From assembly GCF_003367355.1 (NCBI RefSeq), contig NZ_CP031413.1, positions 2,622,001-2,686,000 of the forward strand: a stretch of DNA of 64,000 nt, given 5' to 3'. The position numbers were made by a program, and so were the translations under genes. The DNA comes from Lysobacter sp. TY2-98. Lineage in GTDB: Bacteria > Pseudomonadota > Gammaproteobacteria > Xanthomonadales > Xanthomonadaceae. Numbering within the stretch: the first letter of the stretch is position 1; every line of letters starts with the position of its first letter. The notes under the pieces are model-generated. The model searched no databases and had not been told where the DNA came from. It saw only the letters and a list, made by a program, of their open reading frames with translations. Shown here in pieces: positions 30,939-38,974 of the stretch.

Positions 30939-31745
30939 ATGGCCCGCATCATCGCGATCGCCAACCAGAAGGGCGGCGTCGGCAAGACCACGACGGCCGT
31001 CAACCTGGCCGCCGGCCTCGCCCGTGCGCCGCAGCGCGTGTTGCTGGTCGATCTCGACCCGCAGGGCAACGCGACCATGGGCTCGGGCGTCGACAAGCGC
31101 GCGATCGAAGCGTCGATCACCGAAGTGCTGCTCGGCGAAGCCACGGCTGCGAGCGCGATCGTGCGCACCGCCGAAGACTTCGACCTGCTGCCCGGCAACA
31201 TCGACCTCACCGCCGCCGAGATCCAGCTGATGGATCGCAGCGAGCGCGAACAGCAGCTCAAGGCCGTGCTCGAACCGCTGCGCGCGGACTACGACTTCAT
31301 TCTCGTCGACTGCCCGCCGGCGCTGTCGCTGCTCACGCTCAACGCGCTGACCGCGGCGGATTCGGTGATCGTGCCCATGCAGTGCGAGTACTACGCGCTC
31401 GAAGGTATTTCGGCGCTGGTCGAGACCATTGAAGCCATTCGCGCGCGTTTGAATCCGAAGCTCGAGATCGAAGGCGTGCTGCGCACCATGTTCGACGTGC
31501 GCAACAACCTCGCGAACGCGGTGTCGGCGGAGCTGATCAACCATTTCGGCGACAAGGTCTTCCGCACGATCGTGCCGCGCAACGTGCGCCTGGCCGAAGC
31601 GCCGAGCCACGGCCAGTCGATCGTCGGTTACGACCGCGCGAGCCGCGGCGGCGTCGCGTATCTCGGCCTTGCGGGCGAAGTCGTGCGTCGCACCAAGGAA
31701 CGCGAGCTGGCCGCAAAGAAGGCGTTGAAGGAGGCCGCGGCATGA
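30939..31745 (+). CDS. parA: Chromosome-partitioning ATPase ParA
   Basis: A 268-residue Soj-type ATPase with the deviant Walker A KGGVGKTT at residues 11-18 and VDLDPQGNAT. IVDCPPALSLL-like switch and PMQCEYYALEG are family hallmarks. It lacks the N-terminal HTH of plasmid ParA, which marks a chromosomal type. AGGGGAA precedes the ATG. The stop overlaps the parB start by 4 bases. ParA forms the nucleoid gradient that moves ParB-parS complexes. Confidence 0.95.
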   Translation: MARIIAIANQKGGVGKTTTAVNLAAGLARAPQRVLLVDLDPQGNATMGSGVDKRAIEASITEVLLGEATAASAIVRTAEDFDLLPGNIDLTAAEIQLMDRSEREQQLKAVLEPLRADYDFILVDCPPALSLLTLNALTAADSVIVPMQCEYYALEGISALVETIEAIRARLNPKLEIEGVLRTMFDVRNNLANAVSAELINHFGDKVFRTIVPRNVRLAEAPSHGQSIVGYDRASRGGVAYLGLAGEVVRRTKERELAAKKALKEAAA

Positions 31746-32665
31746 GTTCGGCGAAGAAGCGCGGCCTCGGCCGCGGGCTCGAAGCGCTGCTCGGTCCCAA
31801 GGCCGCCGCCGAGGCGCCGCAGATCGTCGAAGCGCAGCCGGGCGATACACTGCGGCAGCTGCCGGTCGACGCACTCGTTGCGGGCAAATACCAGCCGCGT
31901 CGTCATTGGGACGAAGCCAAGCTCAACGAACTCGCCGAGTCGATCCGTGCGCAGGGCGTGATCCAACCCATCGTGGTGCGCGAGATCCGCGACCACGGCG
32001 GCAAGACCTTCGAGATCATCGCCGGCGAGCGTCGCTGGCGTGCGTCAAAGATCGCGGGCCTCGCCGAGATTCCGGTGGTGGTCCGCGAAGTCGACGACCG
32101 CACCGTCGTCGCGATGGCGCTGATCGAGAACATCCAGCGCGAAGACCTCAATCCGCTCGAAGAGGCGCAGGCATTGCAGCGCCTCATCGACGAGTTCGAC
32201 CTGACGCATGCGCAGGCGGCGGAAGCCGTGGGCCGCTCGCGCGCCGCGGTGTCGAACCTGCTGCGCCTGCTCGAGCTTCCGCCGGACATCCGCGTGCTGG
32301 TGGAGACGCGCGCGATCGAGATGGGCCATGCGCGTGCGCTGCTCCCGCTGGCGCCGCAGGCCGCGATCGCGCTCGCCAAGCAGGCCGCCGAGCAGGGCTG
32401 GTCGGTGCGCGAGGTCGAGCATCGTGTGCAACAGCTGATGGCGGGCCAGGTCCCGGCCGGTGCGGGCAAGCCGCGTGCGGCGGCGGCCAAGGCCAAGCCC
32501 ACCGCCGACATCGTCGCGCTCGAGCGCGAACTCGCCGAGACGCTGGGCACCAAGGTGGCCGTGCTCAACGGCCGCGGCAACAAGGGTCGCCTGGTGATCC
32601 ACTACAGCGACCTCGAATCGCTGGACGGCGTGCTCGAACGCCTGCGCGCGCGCCGCGAAGACTGA
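31742..32665 (+). CDS. parB: Chromosome-partitioning protein ParB
   Basis: A 307-residue Spo0J-type CTPase/DNA-binding protein. An N-terminal KKRGLGRGLEALLG peptide stimulates ParA. The CTP-binding region includes GERRWRAS and LIENIQREDLNP. The helix-turn-helix is in THAQAAEAVGRSRAAVSNLLRLLELP, and a C-terminal dimerisation domain follows. Coupled to parA (ATGA). I could not find a consensus parS site (TGTTTCACGTGAAACA) in the window by eye. Confidence 0.95.
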   Translation: MSSAKKRGLGRGLEALLGPKAAAEAPQIVEAQPGDTLRQLPVDALVAGKYQPRRHWDEAKLNELAESIRAQGVIQPIVVREIRDHGGKTFEIIAGERRWRASKIAGLAEIPVVVREVDDRTVVAMALIENIQREDLNPLEEAQALQRLIDEFDLTHAQAAEAVGRSRAAVSNLLRLLELPPDIRVLVETRAIEMGHARALLPLAPQAAIALAKQAAEQGWSVREVEHRVQQLMAGQVPAGAGKPRAAAAKAKPTADIVALERELAETLGTKVAVLNGRGNKGRLVIHYSDLESLDGVLERLRARRED

Positions 32666-32667
32666 CG

Positions 32668-32691
32668 CCGTGACGGCCGCGGCCGTCACGG
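32668..32691. other. 24-base perfect palindrome after parB
   Basis: CCGTGACGGCCG is followed directly by its exact reverse complement, starting two bases after the parB stop. There is no T tract, so it is not a classical terminator, and it does not match parS. It could act as a factor-independent stem, an operator, or a stabilising 3' end. Confidence 0.6.
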
Positions 32692-32770
32692 AACTATCGG
32701 CGACAATCCCGCTCCAACCGGCGCGTCGCCTTTGCCGCATGGACGTGGCCCCGCATCCCCCGAGAGTTCC

Positions 32771-33496
32771 ATGACCGCTTCCCTGCCGCTCTCCGTCGTC
32801 GTGCCCGTCTTCAACGAGGAAGGCAACGTCGCCTCGCTGGTGCGCGAAATTGTTGCTGCACTGCGCGGCGTCACCGACTTCGAGATCGTCTACGTCGACG
32901 ACTGCTCGAAGGACGGCACCGTCGCCGCGCTGCAGGCGCTGAAGGCGGAAGCGCCGGAGCTGCGGGTGGTGCGTCATATCAAGAACAGCGGCCAGAGCAC
33001 GGCGACGCGTACCGGCGTGAAAGCCGCGCGCGGCGCGTGGATCGCGACGCTCGACGGCGACGGCCAGAACGATCCGGCCGACATTCCGAAGCTGCTCGCC
33101 AAGCGCGATGCGTCCGGCCCCGAGGTGAAGCTGTTCGCGGGCTGGCGCGTCAACCGCCGGGACACGGGCAGCAAGCGTTGGGCGTCGAAGGCGGCGAACG
33201 CGATCCGCTCGCGCATGCTGCGTGATTCGACGCCGGACACGGGCTGCGGCATCAAGCTGTTCGAACGCGATGCGTTCCTCGACCTGCCCTACTTCGACCA
33301 CATGCACCGCTACCTGCCCGCGCTGATGCAGCGCGCCGGCTGGCAGACGGTGAGCGTGCCGGTGAACCATCGCCACCGCGCGAGCGGCGTGTCGAAGTAC
33401 AACAACCTCAATCGCGCGCTGGTCGGCGTCAGCGACCTTCGCGGCGTGTCGTGGCTGATCAAGCGCTCGCGCGTGACCCGCGTCGAGGAGGTCTGA
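32771..33496 (+). CDS. Family 2 glycosyltransferase (polyprenyl-phosphate sugar transferase-like)
   Basis: A 241-residue GT2 enzyme. LSVVVPVFNEEGNV and VDDCSKDGT are the nucleotide-sugar site, TLDGDGQNDP holds the metal-binding DxD-like motif, and DTGCGIKLFERDAF and HRYLPALMQRAG match DPM1/ArnC-like transferases. Unlike ArnC it has no C-terminal helices, so the membrane function may be supplied by the LABN-domain protein encoded next (2 bases downstream). ATG 32771 is chosen over an upstream in-frame ATG because the domain starts at once. Confidence 0.87.
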   Translation: MTASLPLSVVVPVFNEEGNVASLVREIVAALRGVTDFEIVYVDDCSKDGTVAALQALKAEAPELRVVRHIKNSGQSTATRTGVKAARGAWIATLDGDGQNDPADIPKLLAKRDASGPEVKLFAGWRVNRRDTGSKRWASKAANAIRSRMLRDSTPDTGCGIKLFERDAFLDLPYFDHMHRYLPALMQRAGWQTVSVPVNHRHRASGVSKYNNLNRALVGVSDLRGVSWLIKRSRVTRVEEV

Positions 33497-33498
33497 GC

Positions 33499-33840
33499 AT
33501 GACCGGCGACGTCATGAACAGCCCGATTCCGTGGCTGATGTGGACGGGCCTGCATGCGTCGCCGTGGAAGGTGATCGGCCTGGTCGGTGCGGCGATGTTC
33601 GGCGGTCGCTGGCTGGTGCAGTTCATTGCGAGCAAGCGCGCCGGCAAGCCGGTGATTCCGCGCCTGTTCTGGTACATGAGCGTGGTCGGCTCGCTGATGA
33701 CGCTGAGCTACTTCCTGTTCTCGCAGAAGCAGGACTCGGTCGGCGTCATCCAGAACCTGTTCCCGGCATTTACCGCGGTGTACAGCCTGATGCTCGACAT
33801 CCGCCATCGCGGGTGGAACCGGGATCGCGCGTCGCACTGA
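33499..33840 (+). CDS. LABN-domain (lipid A biosynthesis N-terminal) membrane protein
   Basis: A 113-residue protein with three helices and the LABN pattern (WKVIGLVGAAMFGGRWLVQF, SKRAGKPVIPRLFWYMSVVGS, DSVGVIQNLFPAFTAVYSL). Its ATG follows GAGGAGG. LABN proteins pair with GT2 enzymes in undecaprenyl-phosphate sugar transfer or lipid A modification; the tight junction with the glycosyltransferase gene supports a two-subunit system. Confidence 0.88.
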   Translation: MTGDVMNSPIPWLMWTGLHASPWKVIGLVGAAMFGGRWLVQFIASKRAGKPVIPRLFWYMSVVGSLMTLSYFLFSQKQDSVGVIQNLFPAFTAVYSLMLDIRHRGWNRDRASH

Positions 33841-33865
33841 CGCGACACGCGCAAGGGTCGGCGAC

Positions 33866-34246
33866 TCAATCCCAACGCGTCGCGTTCTTCGGAAATCCCG
33901 GGCGCTGGACGCGCACGACGCAGAAGCGCTGACCGGTCGGCGCCTGCATCACCACCCAGCGCTCCAGTCGCGACACCACTTCGGCACCGAGCGCTTCCAG
34001 CCGCGCCACCTCCGCCGGAATGTCGTCGGTTTCGATGTCGATATGGACGCGGCTCTCGTGCTCCACGCGCTGGACCTGCACCAGCGGTTCGTCCGGCGGC
34101 GTCTCGAGCATGCGGTAGTTGCCGCGCGTGCCGGGGTGGTCCGGATCGACCGCGCGGCCGAGGGCGTGCGCCCAGAACTCGGCGGCGGCGTCGATGTCCG
34201 CGGTGCGGCAGTCGATCAGCAGTGCGCACAGGCGCGAGTGGTGCAT
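33866..34246 (-). CDS. VOC-family (glyoxalase-like) protein
   Basis: A 126-residue vicinal-oxygen-chelate fold protein: CALLIDCRTADIDAAAEFWAHALG opens the first beta-alpha-beta module and VHIDIETDDIPAEVARLEALGAEV the second. The substrate is not deducible. The start at 34246 is preceded by GGAGAAC on the minus strand. It ends 25 bases from the convergent LABN gene and lies 73 bases downstream of the GFA-family gene on the same strand. Confidence 0.82.
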   Translation of the reverse strand: MHHSRLCALLIDCRTADIDAAAEFWAHALGRAVDPDHPGTRGNYRMLETPPDEPLVQVQRVEHESRVHIDIETDDIPAEVARLEALGAEVVSRLERWVVMQAPTGQRFCVVRVQRPGFPKNATRWD

Positions 34247-34319
34247 CGATGTTCTCCAGTCGGGGATCGCGCGGTGGTCGCCGGCGGGTCTGTCGCGCGT
34301 CAGGGTGGCCGCGATGTGG

Positions 34320-34730
34320 TTACGGATGTGATTCGATGCCGTGCAGCGCCGGCATCTTGGTCCATGCGTGCTGGCGCTCGGTGTAGACCGCGACGGTCGG
34401 CGGCGGGATCGTCGGATCGGCGAATGCGCCGCCGGCGATGACGACGAGCCCGGGATCGCGGTCCATGGTCCACCACACCGTGCTCCCGCACCGCGGGCAG
34501 AAGCGGAAGTCGAGCGCGCGCCCGCTGTCGGCGGTCCGACGGTGGCGCGCGGCCTCACCCGTCGGCGTGACCTCCTTTTCCGGAAACCGCACCTGCCAGC
34601 CGAACGGCGCGCCGGTGCGGCGCTGGCAGGCATCGCAGTGGCAGATCGAGACGCGCACGGGCTCGCCGCGGCAGGCGATCGCGAGCTGGCCGCAAGCGCA
34701 GGCGGCATGACGGACGACGGCAGCGTCCAT
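34320..34730 (-). CDS. GFA-family (glutathione-dependent formaldehyde-activating-like) protein
   Basis: A 136-residue protein with the CENP-V/GFA zinc-binding arrangement: CACGQL, then CHCDACQRRTGAPFG, then FCPRCGSTVWW. The second and third Cys clusters are complete. Members bind zinc; some act on glutathione adducts. ATG 34730 with GGAGAT upstream is preferred over a GTG-type start seven residues earlier. Confidence 0.85.
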   Translation of the reverse strand: MDAAVVRHAACACGQLAIACRGEPVRVSICHCDACQRRTGAPFGWQVRFPEKEVTPTGEAARHRRTADSGRALDFRFCPRCGSTVWWTMDRDPGLVVIAGGAFADPTIPPPTVAVYTERQHAWTKMPALHGIESHP

Positions 34731-35220
34731 GGGGATCTCCTCGACAGTCAAAGGCTGAGCCTAGCCCGGTGCGGCGGAGGGTCGCTCCGACGGCCCGGAA
34801 GCGGTCTGGTGCCCACCCTTCGCCACGGGCGCCGCGAGTCCGTGCGCAGCCGCCTCAGCAGGCCGGCAATCGCCTGTTCGCCCATGGGTAGCCGGGATGC
34901 AGTCCCGGTCGCGACGAGGCTGGCGATCGCGGGACGCCCATCGCATAACGCGGGTCGCGCCCGAACGATTTGCCCGCCCGGCGCGACCGGTTCATCTGTA
35001 AGTGCTTGCCCACAAAGGCTTCGGCCGCCATAATGCGCGGCTCGCTGCGTCCGCCGGCCCTGTGCCGGGCCCGGACGTCGACCGGAAAGCGCGTTTTCCG
35101 TCGCCAGCGAATCGCCCGCCCCGCGGGTCCCGCCTGAATCGCGCGATGCGTTCCCAATGGAGCGCGTCAGGGCCGCCGCCTCCCTGGCCAAGGGAAGCAC
35201 TCATACCTTTCGAGGTGCGT
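34731..35220. other. Gene-free region and rpmB leader
   Basis: A 490-base stretch without a supported gene. It includes a small hairpin (CCGGGA, loop TGCAG, TCCCGG at 34892-34908), the rpmB promoter at 35006-35034, and a leader of about 180 bases with a CGGAAA/TTTCCG stem at 35083-35100. Open frames within it lack ribosome binding sites and protein-like composition. Confidence 0.5.
35006..35034 (+). promoter_or_regulatory. Sigma-70-type promoter of rpmB-rpmG
   Basis: TTGCCC (35006-35011), a 17-base spacer, and CATAAT (35029-35034) form a good sigma-70 promoter. Initiation would fall near 35041, giving a leader of about 180 bases, long enough for translational autoregulation by a ribosomal protein. 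Confidence 0.55.
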
Positions 35221-35457
35221 ATGTCCAAAGTCTGCCAAGTGACCGGCAAGCGTACGGTGACCGGTAACAACGTCTCCCACGCGAACAACAAGACCCGTCG
35301 TCGTTTCCAGCCGAACCTCCACGAGCGCCGCTTCTGGGTCGCTTCGGAGAACCGCTGGGTCCGCCTGCGCGTTTCCGCCAATGCCCTGCGCACCATCGAC
35401 AAGAACGGCATCGACGCCGTCCTCGCCGATCTCCGCGCACGCGGCGAAAAGATCTGA
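35221..35457 (+). CDS. rpmB: 50S ribosomal protein L28
   Basis: A 78-residue protein starting [11 protein letters not shown] and containing [19 protein letters not shown], both diagnostic of L28. The single Cys at the N-terminus without a CxxC pair indicates the zinc-free type. AGG precedes ATG 35221. rpmG follows 13 bases downstream. Confidence 0.97.
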   Translation: MSKVCQVTGKRTVTGNNVSHANNKTRRRFQPNLHERRFWVASENRWVRLRVSANALRTIDKNGIDAVLADLRARGEKI

Positions 35458-35470
35458 GGAGTAGACGACG

Positions 35471-35635
35471 ATGGCTTCCAAGCGCGACAAGATTCGCCTG
35501 ATTTCGTCGGCCAACACCGGCCACTTCTACACGACCGACAAGAACAAGAAGAACACTCCGGGCAAGATGGAGATCAAGAAGTTCGATCCGGTCGTGCGCA
35601 AGCACGTGATCTACAAGGAAGGCAAGATCAAGTAA
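35471..35635 (+). CDS. rpmG: 50S ribosomal protein L33
   Basis: A 54-residue protein, [20 protein letters not shown] followed by [12 protein letters not shown] and [19 protein letters not shown], recognisable as L33. No Cys residues are present, so it is the zinc-independent form, as is usual in gammaproteobacteria. GAGGAGT lies upstream. It shares the rpmB transcript and is followed by a terminator. Confidence 0.97.
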   Translation: MASKRDKIRLISSANTGHFYTTDKNKKNTPGKMEIKKFDPVVRKHVIYKEGKIK

Positions 35636-35663
35636 GCCCTTGGCCGAACGATCGAGCTTCGCG

Positions 35664-35691
35664 AAAAACCCGCCGAAATGGCGGGTTTTTT
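35664..35691 (+). terminator. Terminator after rpmG
   Basis: AAAAACCCGCC, loop GAAAT, GGCGGGTTTTTT: an 8-bp GC-containing stem extended by A-T pairs and ending in a T6 run, 29 bases after the rpmG stop. Confidence 0.92.
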
Positions 35692-35859
35692 GTTGACTCA
35701 GGGCGGGCGTGGTGACGCGCGGCATGGGCGAGGGTGCGTCGGGATGTCGGTCCGTTCTTCGCCGCGCCTGACTCCGTCGCCACGTGTTGCGATCGATGGC
35801 GTGCTGGCAGAGCGAATCTCGGTCTGGGTCACGGGTGCGCTGCAACGCCTAATCAACCG

Positions 35860-36144
35860 TCAGTGCTTGCGCGGCCCTTTCCGTCGCTCGGCGTACTCCG
35901 GCAGCACTTTCTCGGTCGGCCCGAGCGACGCGACGCTCAGGCGCAGCCCGGCCGCACCGAGCGCGCTCCTCACCTCGTGGAAGGTGGCCCATTCCGGCAT
36001 GTCGCGCAGCGCACTTTCGACCAGCGTCAGGTCGCCCGTCTGCTTGCAGGTACGGAAGTACTCGGTCAGATCAGCGGTGGAACGCAGGTAATCCGCTATG
36101 CGGCGGTTCTCGTCCATGGCGGGCGGTCGCGTGTCGGCGGACAT
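35860..36144 (-). CDS. Addiction-module antidote-like protein lacking its HTH core
   Basis: A 94-residue protein. Residues about 17-50 (ADYLRSTADLTEYFRTCKQTG then LTLVESALRDM) match the opening of HigA-type 'probable addiction module antidote' proteins. Residues about 51-72 (PEWATFHEVRSALGAAGLRL) match their end. The 25-30 residues that normally lie between, with the DNA-reading helix-turn-helix, are absent, and no frame restores them. No toxin gene is next to it. It may be a decayed antitoxin or a shortened regulator with a new role. A second start at 36117 is possible. Confidence 0.5.
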   Translation of the reverse strand: MSADTRPPAMDENRRIADYLRSTADLTEYFRTCKQTGDLTLVESALRDMPEWATFHEVRSALGAAGLRLSVASLGPTEKVLPEYAERRKGPRKH

Positions 36145-36209
36145 CCAACGCTACGCCCGCCATGTCGCGAGCGTGTCGACGCCGCGTGGAGGGTCGCCGG
36201 CGGACCGGC

Positions 36210-38003
36210 TCAGTACTGCTTGAGCATCGCCTCGGCGTTGCGGCGGTCGATGACCGTCGTGACGCCGGGCTGCGGCACGGGTGGTCGCTCGTAGAGCGTC
36301 ACGCGATTGCGACCCGCGACCTTTGACCGGTACATCGCCGCATCGGCATGCGCGATAAGCGCCTCGTAGTCGTAGCCCGACGCGGCCGTCGTGACCACGC
36401 CCACGCTCGCCGCCACCGGCTGCCCGCAACCCGCCTCGCTCGCGTCGATCGCCGCGATCGCACGACGGCAGGCTTCGGCCGTGCGCATCGCCGCGTCGGC
36501 GTCGCAATCGACCAGCGTCATCGCGAACTCCTCGCCACCGATGCGCCCGAACAGATCCTGCTCGCGGCAATGCAGACGACCGACGCGCGCGACTTCACGC
36601 AACACCCAGTCGCCGGACGAGTGCCCGCACTGGTCGTTGATCTGCTTGAAGTGATCGAGGTCGAAGAGCAGCACGCACGCGGGGCGCTTGCGTTGTGCGC
36701 ACAGGGCGAGTGCAGCTTCCGAACGTGCGCGGAAGTGGCGGCGGTTCGAGAGCCCCGTGAGTCCATCCGTCTCGGCAAGCGCACGCAACGACCCGTGCAT
36801 GCGCCGCGCGCGCCAGCCCCAATAGCCGACAGAGGCAACCAGCACGAGGAGGAGCGCAATGGCGAGGCGGGTGTTCCAAGCCGATGCATTTGCCGCTTTC
36901 TGCTGAAGCAGAAGCAGCTGGTTCTGACTTTTCAGAAGCGCAATGGACTGGTTCTTCTGGTTGAGCTCGTACTGCGTGAGTCGAAATGCGTACTCGCGCG
37001 CCCGGACGTCATCCAAGTACGCCTTATCAGCCTCCGCATACTCGCGATACTGCCGCAGCGCCTTGTCGAGCTGACCGCGTTGCAGCGCAACTTCGTACAG
37101 GACGCGGTGCGCAGTCACACTGGCGGCAGAGGCCGCGCCCTTGTCGTCGAGCGACACGATCCGATCCGCATGCTCGACAGCCGCGGCAGCGTCGCCGCGT
37201 GCCAGCATGAGGTCGGCCAGAGTGCTCCTCACCTCAGAGATCAGCCGCTTGTATCCGGTGGACTCCACTTCCGGAAGGCTGCGCTCGAGCAACGCAACGG
37301 CATCGCTGCCGCGGCTGTTCTTCGCCCAATAGCGCGCCAAGGTATTTCGAAGCAGATTGACTGCAATGGTTTCGCGCTGCACGGAGCAGTCGCGTATAGC
37401 GTTCTGCAGGCCGCTTTCGTCGACAGTGCCGTCGATCAAATAGCGGGCCTCGTAACGGATGTGCTCAGCGATGCACCGCGTGCGCGGCGTTGTCTTTCGC
37501 GCAAGCAGCGCCTGGGCGTGCTGGAGTGCAAGCGCCGGGCGACCGAACTGGATAAACATGGTGCCGGCGACTTCATCACCGAGGTCCCGAGTCTCCGCGG
37601 AAACACGGCCAGCGAGCGCTGAGGTGCTGTCCAGATAACGCAGGCCAGTCACGAAATCACGTGTCAACGCCGCGCTGTTGGCGATCAACAGACCGGCGCG
37701 ATACTTCACGTCCGGCTCTACCGCTTCATCGAACAGATGCCCCAAGTCTTCATTAGCGCTCTGATAGTCGCCGCGTATGACCCGCTGATAGTTCTCCAGC
37801 AGCCTCAGATGCTGGCGCTCTGTTGACGTTGCCTCGGAGCGTCGGGCTTCCAGCTGTGCGAGAAGCGCGCTAAACCGTTGCGGGTCGGTCGCCCGCACAC
37901 CGTCAGCCTGCACTAACGCCTCGGAAAAAGGCGCTGCGCAAGCGCCAGAAGCTGACAGCAACGCTGCCAGCCCCAGTGCAATCGCGACAGACGACCCTCG
38001 CAT
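36210..38003 (-). CDS. Membrane diguanylate cyclase with periplasmic TPR-like sensor domain
   Basis: A 597-residue protein: signal peptide (MRGSSVAIALGLAALLSASGACA), a periplasmic helical-repeat region to about residue 390, a coiled coil (YELNQKNQSIALLKSQNQ), one transmembrane helix (LAIALLLVLVASVGYWGW), and a GGDEF domain with active-site GGEEF, metal-site FDLDHFKQIND and DGLTGLSNRRHF. It should make cyclic di-GMP in response to a periplasmic signal. The start at 38003 is set by the signal peptide; the longer open frame upstream lacks one. The N-terminal half is less GC-rich than neighbouring genes. Confidence 0.88.
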   Translation of the reverse strand: MRGSSVAIALGLAALLSASGACAAPFSEALVQADGVRATDPQRFSALLAQLEARRSEATSTERQHLRLLENYQRVIRGDYQSANEDLGHLFDEAVEPDVKYRAGLLIANSAALTRDFVTGLRYLDSTSALAGRVSAETRDLGDEVAGTMFIQFGRPALALQHAQALLARKTTPRTRCIAEHIRYEARYLIDGTVDESGLQNAIRDCSVQRETIAVNLLRNTLARYWAKNSRGSDAVALLERSLPEVESTGYKRLISEVRSTLADLMLARGDAAAAVEHADRIVSLDDKGAASAASVTAHRVLYEVALQRGQLDKALRQYREYAEADKAYLDDVRAREYAFRLTQYELNQKNQSIALLKSQNQLLLLQQKAANASAWNTRLAIALLLVLVASVGYWGWRARRMHGSLRALAETDGLTGLSNRRHFRARSEAALALCAQRKRPACVLLFDLDHFKQINDQCGHSSGDWVLREVARVGRLHCREQDLFGRIGGEEFAMTLVDCDADAAMRTAEACRRAIAAIDASEAGCGQPVAASVGVVTTAASGYDYEALIAHADAAMYRSKVAGRNRVTLYERPPVPQPGVTTVIDRRNAEAMLKQY

Positions 38004-38055
38004 CGACAGTCTCCACGGAGCGGCCCTGCCGTCCGTAAGGCCCCAGCATAGCGGT

Positions 38056-38316
38056 TCAGGCCGCGTCGGGCTCCTGCCGGTCAGGCTCCGTGGGTACCTC
38101 GTCTGGGACGTCATCGGGGAGCGGCTCGCGGTCGGGAGCACTTACATAACCGATCAAACGCGTCCTCAGGCCGCAAATCGCCGCCAAGGCGGCCTCGTCG
38201 GCGGCAAGAAGTGCCGCTTGAACGTCGACGGGCAATAAGGAGAGCTCCTTGTCCGCCTCCCCTCTTCCCACGGTTCCCCGTCCAGCACGTTCCAAGAACT
38301 CGATCACGTACGACAT
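38056..38316 (-). CDS. Candidate borosin precursor peptide (BBD-like leader)
   Basis: An 86-residue protein behind an excellent ribosome binding site (GAGGAGGGGG, then CA before ATG). Residues 1-50 are helical (MSYVIEFLERAG, then VDVQAALLAADEAALAAICG), a pattern close to the borosin-binding domain of Shewanella SonA (MSxxxxFF..LG ... GDxxxL..L.G). Residues 51-62 (RTRLIGYVSAPD) form a short hydrophobic strand where SonA has its core, followed by an acidic, Pro-rich tail to residue 86. It lies on the same strand as the methyltransferase, after two acetyltransferase genes. It could instead be an unrelated small acidic protein; the family match is from memory of SonA and untested. Confidence 0.55.
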   Translation of the reverse strand: MSYVIEFLERAGRGTVGRGEADKELSLLPVDVQAALLAADEAALAAICGLRTRLIGYVSAPDREPLPDDVPDEVPTEPDRQEPDAA

Positions 38317-38414
38317 TGCCCCCTCCTCGACATGTCCAACCAGGCAGCGCGGAGCTCCCGGTGGCGTGACATTAACCCAGCGGTGCGACATTTGGTGGGC
38401 ACGGAGCCTTCGCG

Positions 38415-38969
38415 CTATGCATCGCGACTGACCGGCGATCGGTCCGCTGGATCGGGTAGATCGCACCGCTCGCGCATCCAGCGGTCTCGGGTCAAGAGCC
38501 AGCGGCTATCGCCGAGTCGTTCACTGTCCTGACGCTCCAGGTTAAACGGAGCCAGCAACCTTCCGATGACGCCGGCCCGTGTCGATTGGCTGCTTGCATG
38601 CACGAGTTCGACACGCATTTCTTCAAATGCGTGGAGCAGGAGGCGACGGATCGTCGCTGTTCCGATCCCTCGTTGCCACGCGCCGGGTAGCAGCATCACG
38701 CCAAATTCCGCGGAATTCCCCTCGCGCAGCAGTGCAGCGAGTCCGACACCGTGGCCGTCGGTCAACGTCTCGATCACCCACGCGCGGTGGCCCGGCTTAT
38801 TGCTACGGTTGTGGGCTACTACTCGCGACAATTGCGCGTCGATCGTTTCGCGATCGAGCGGCTCACCGATCGCACGCATAACGTCCTGTGAGGAATAAAG
38901 CGTGCGGTAGAGATCACGATCGCCCTCGTCGACAAGCCTCAGCCGGGTTGCATTCCGCATGCGCGTCAT
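38415..38969 (-). CDS. GNAT acetyltransferase 1 (RimJ-like) of the borosin locus
   Basis: A 184-residue GNAT protein. The beta-4/AcCoA region is FGVMLLPGAWQRGIGTATIRRLLLHAF, with the Q/RxxGxG/A loop as QRGIGT. The N-terminal part, RLRLVDEGDRDLYRTLYSSQDV, matches RimJ-type acetyltransferases. An alternative start at ATG 38960 sits better behind an AGGGGG site. It begins 5 bases after the end of GNAT 2 and shares order and length with it, indicating a tandem duplication. Substrate unknown; the peptide encoded downstream is one possibility. Confidence 0.8.
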   Translation of the reverse strand: MTRMRNATRLRLVDEGDRDLYRTLYSSQDVMRAIGEPLDRETIDAQLSRVVAHNRSNKPGHRAWVIETLTDGHGVGLAALLREGNSAEFGVMLLPGAWQRGIGTATIRRLLLHAFEEMRVELVHASSQSTRAGVIGRLLAPFNLERQDSERLGDSRWLLTRDRWMRERCDLPDPADRSPVSRDA

Positions 38970-38974
38970 GCCCC

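Noticed and set aside
32668..32691. Palindrome after parB as a parS centromere site
   Set aside because: It does not resemble TGTTTCACGTGAAACA; no other parS-like sequence was found by eye in the window.
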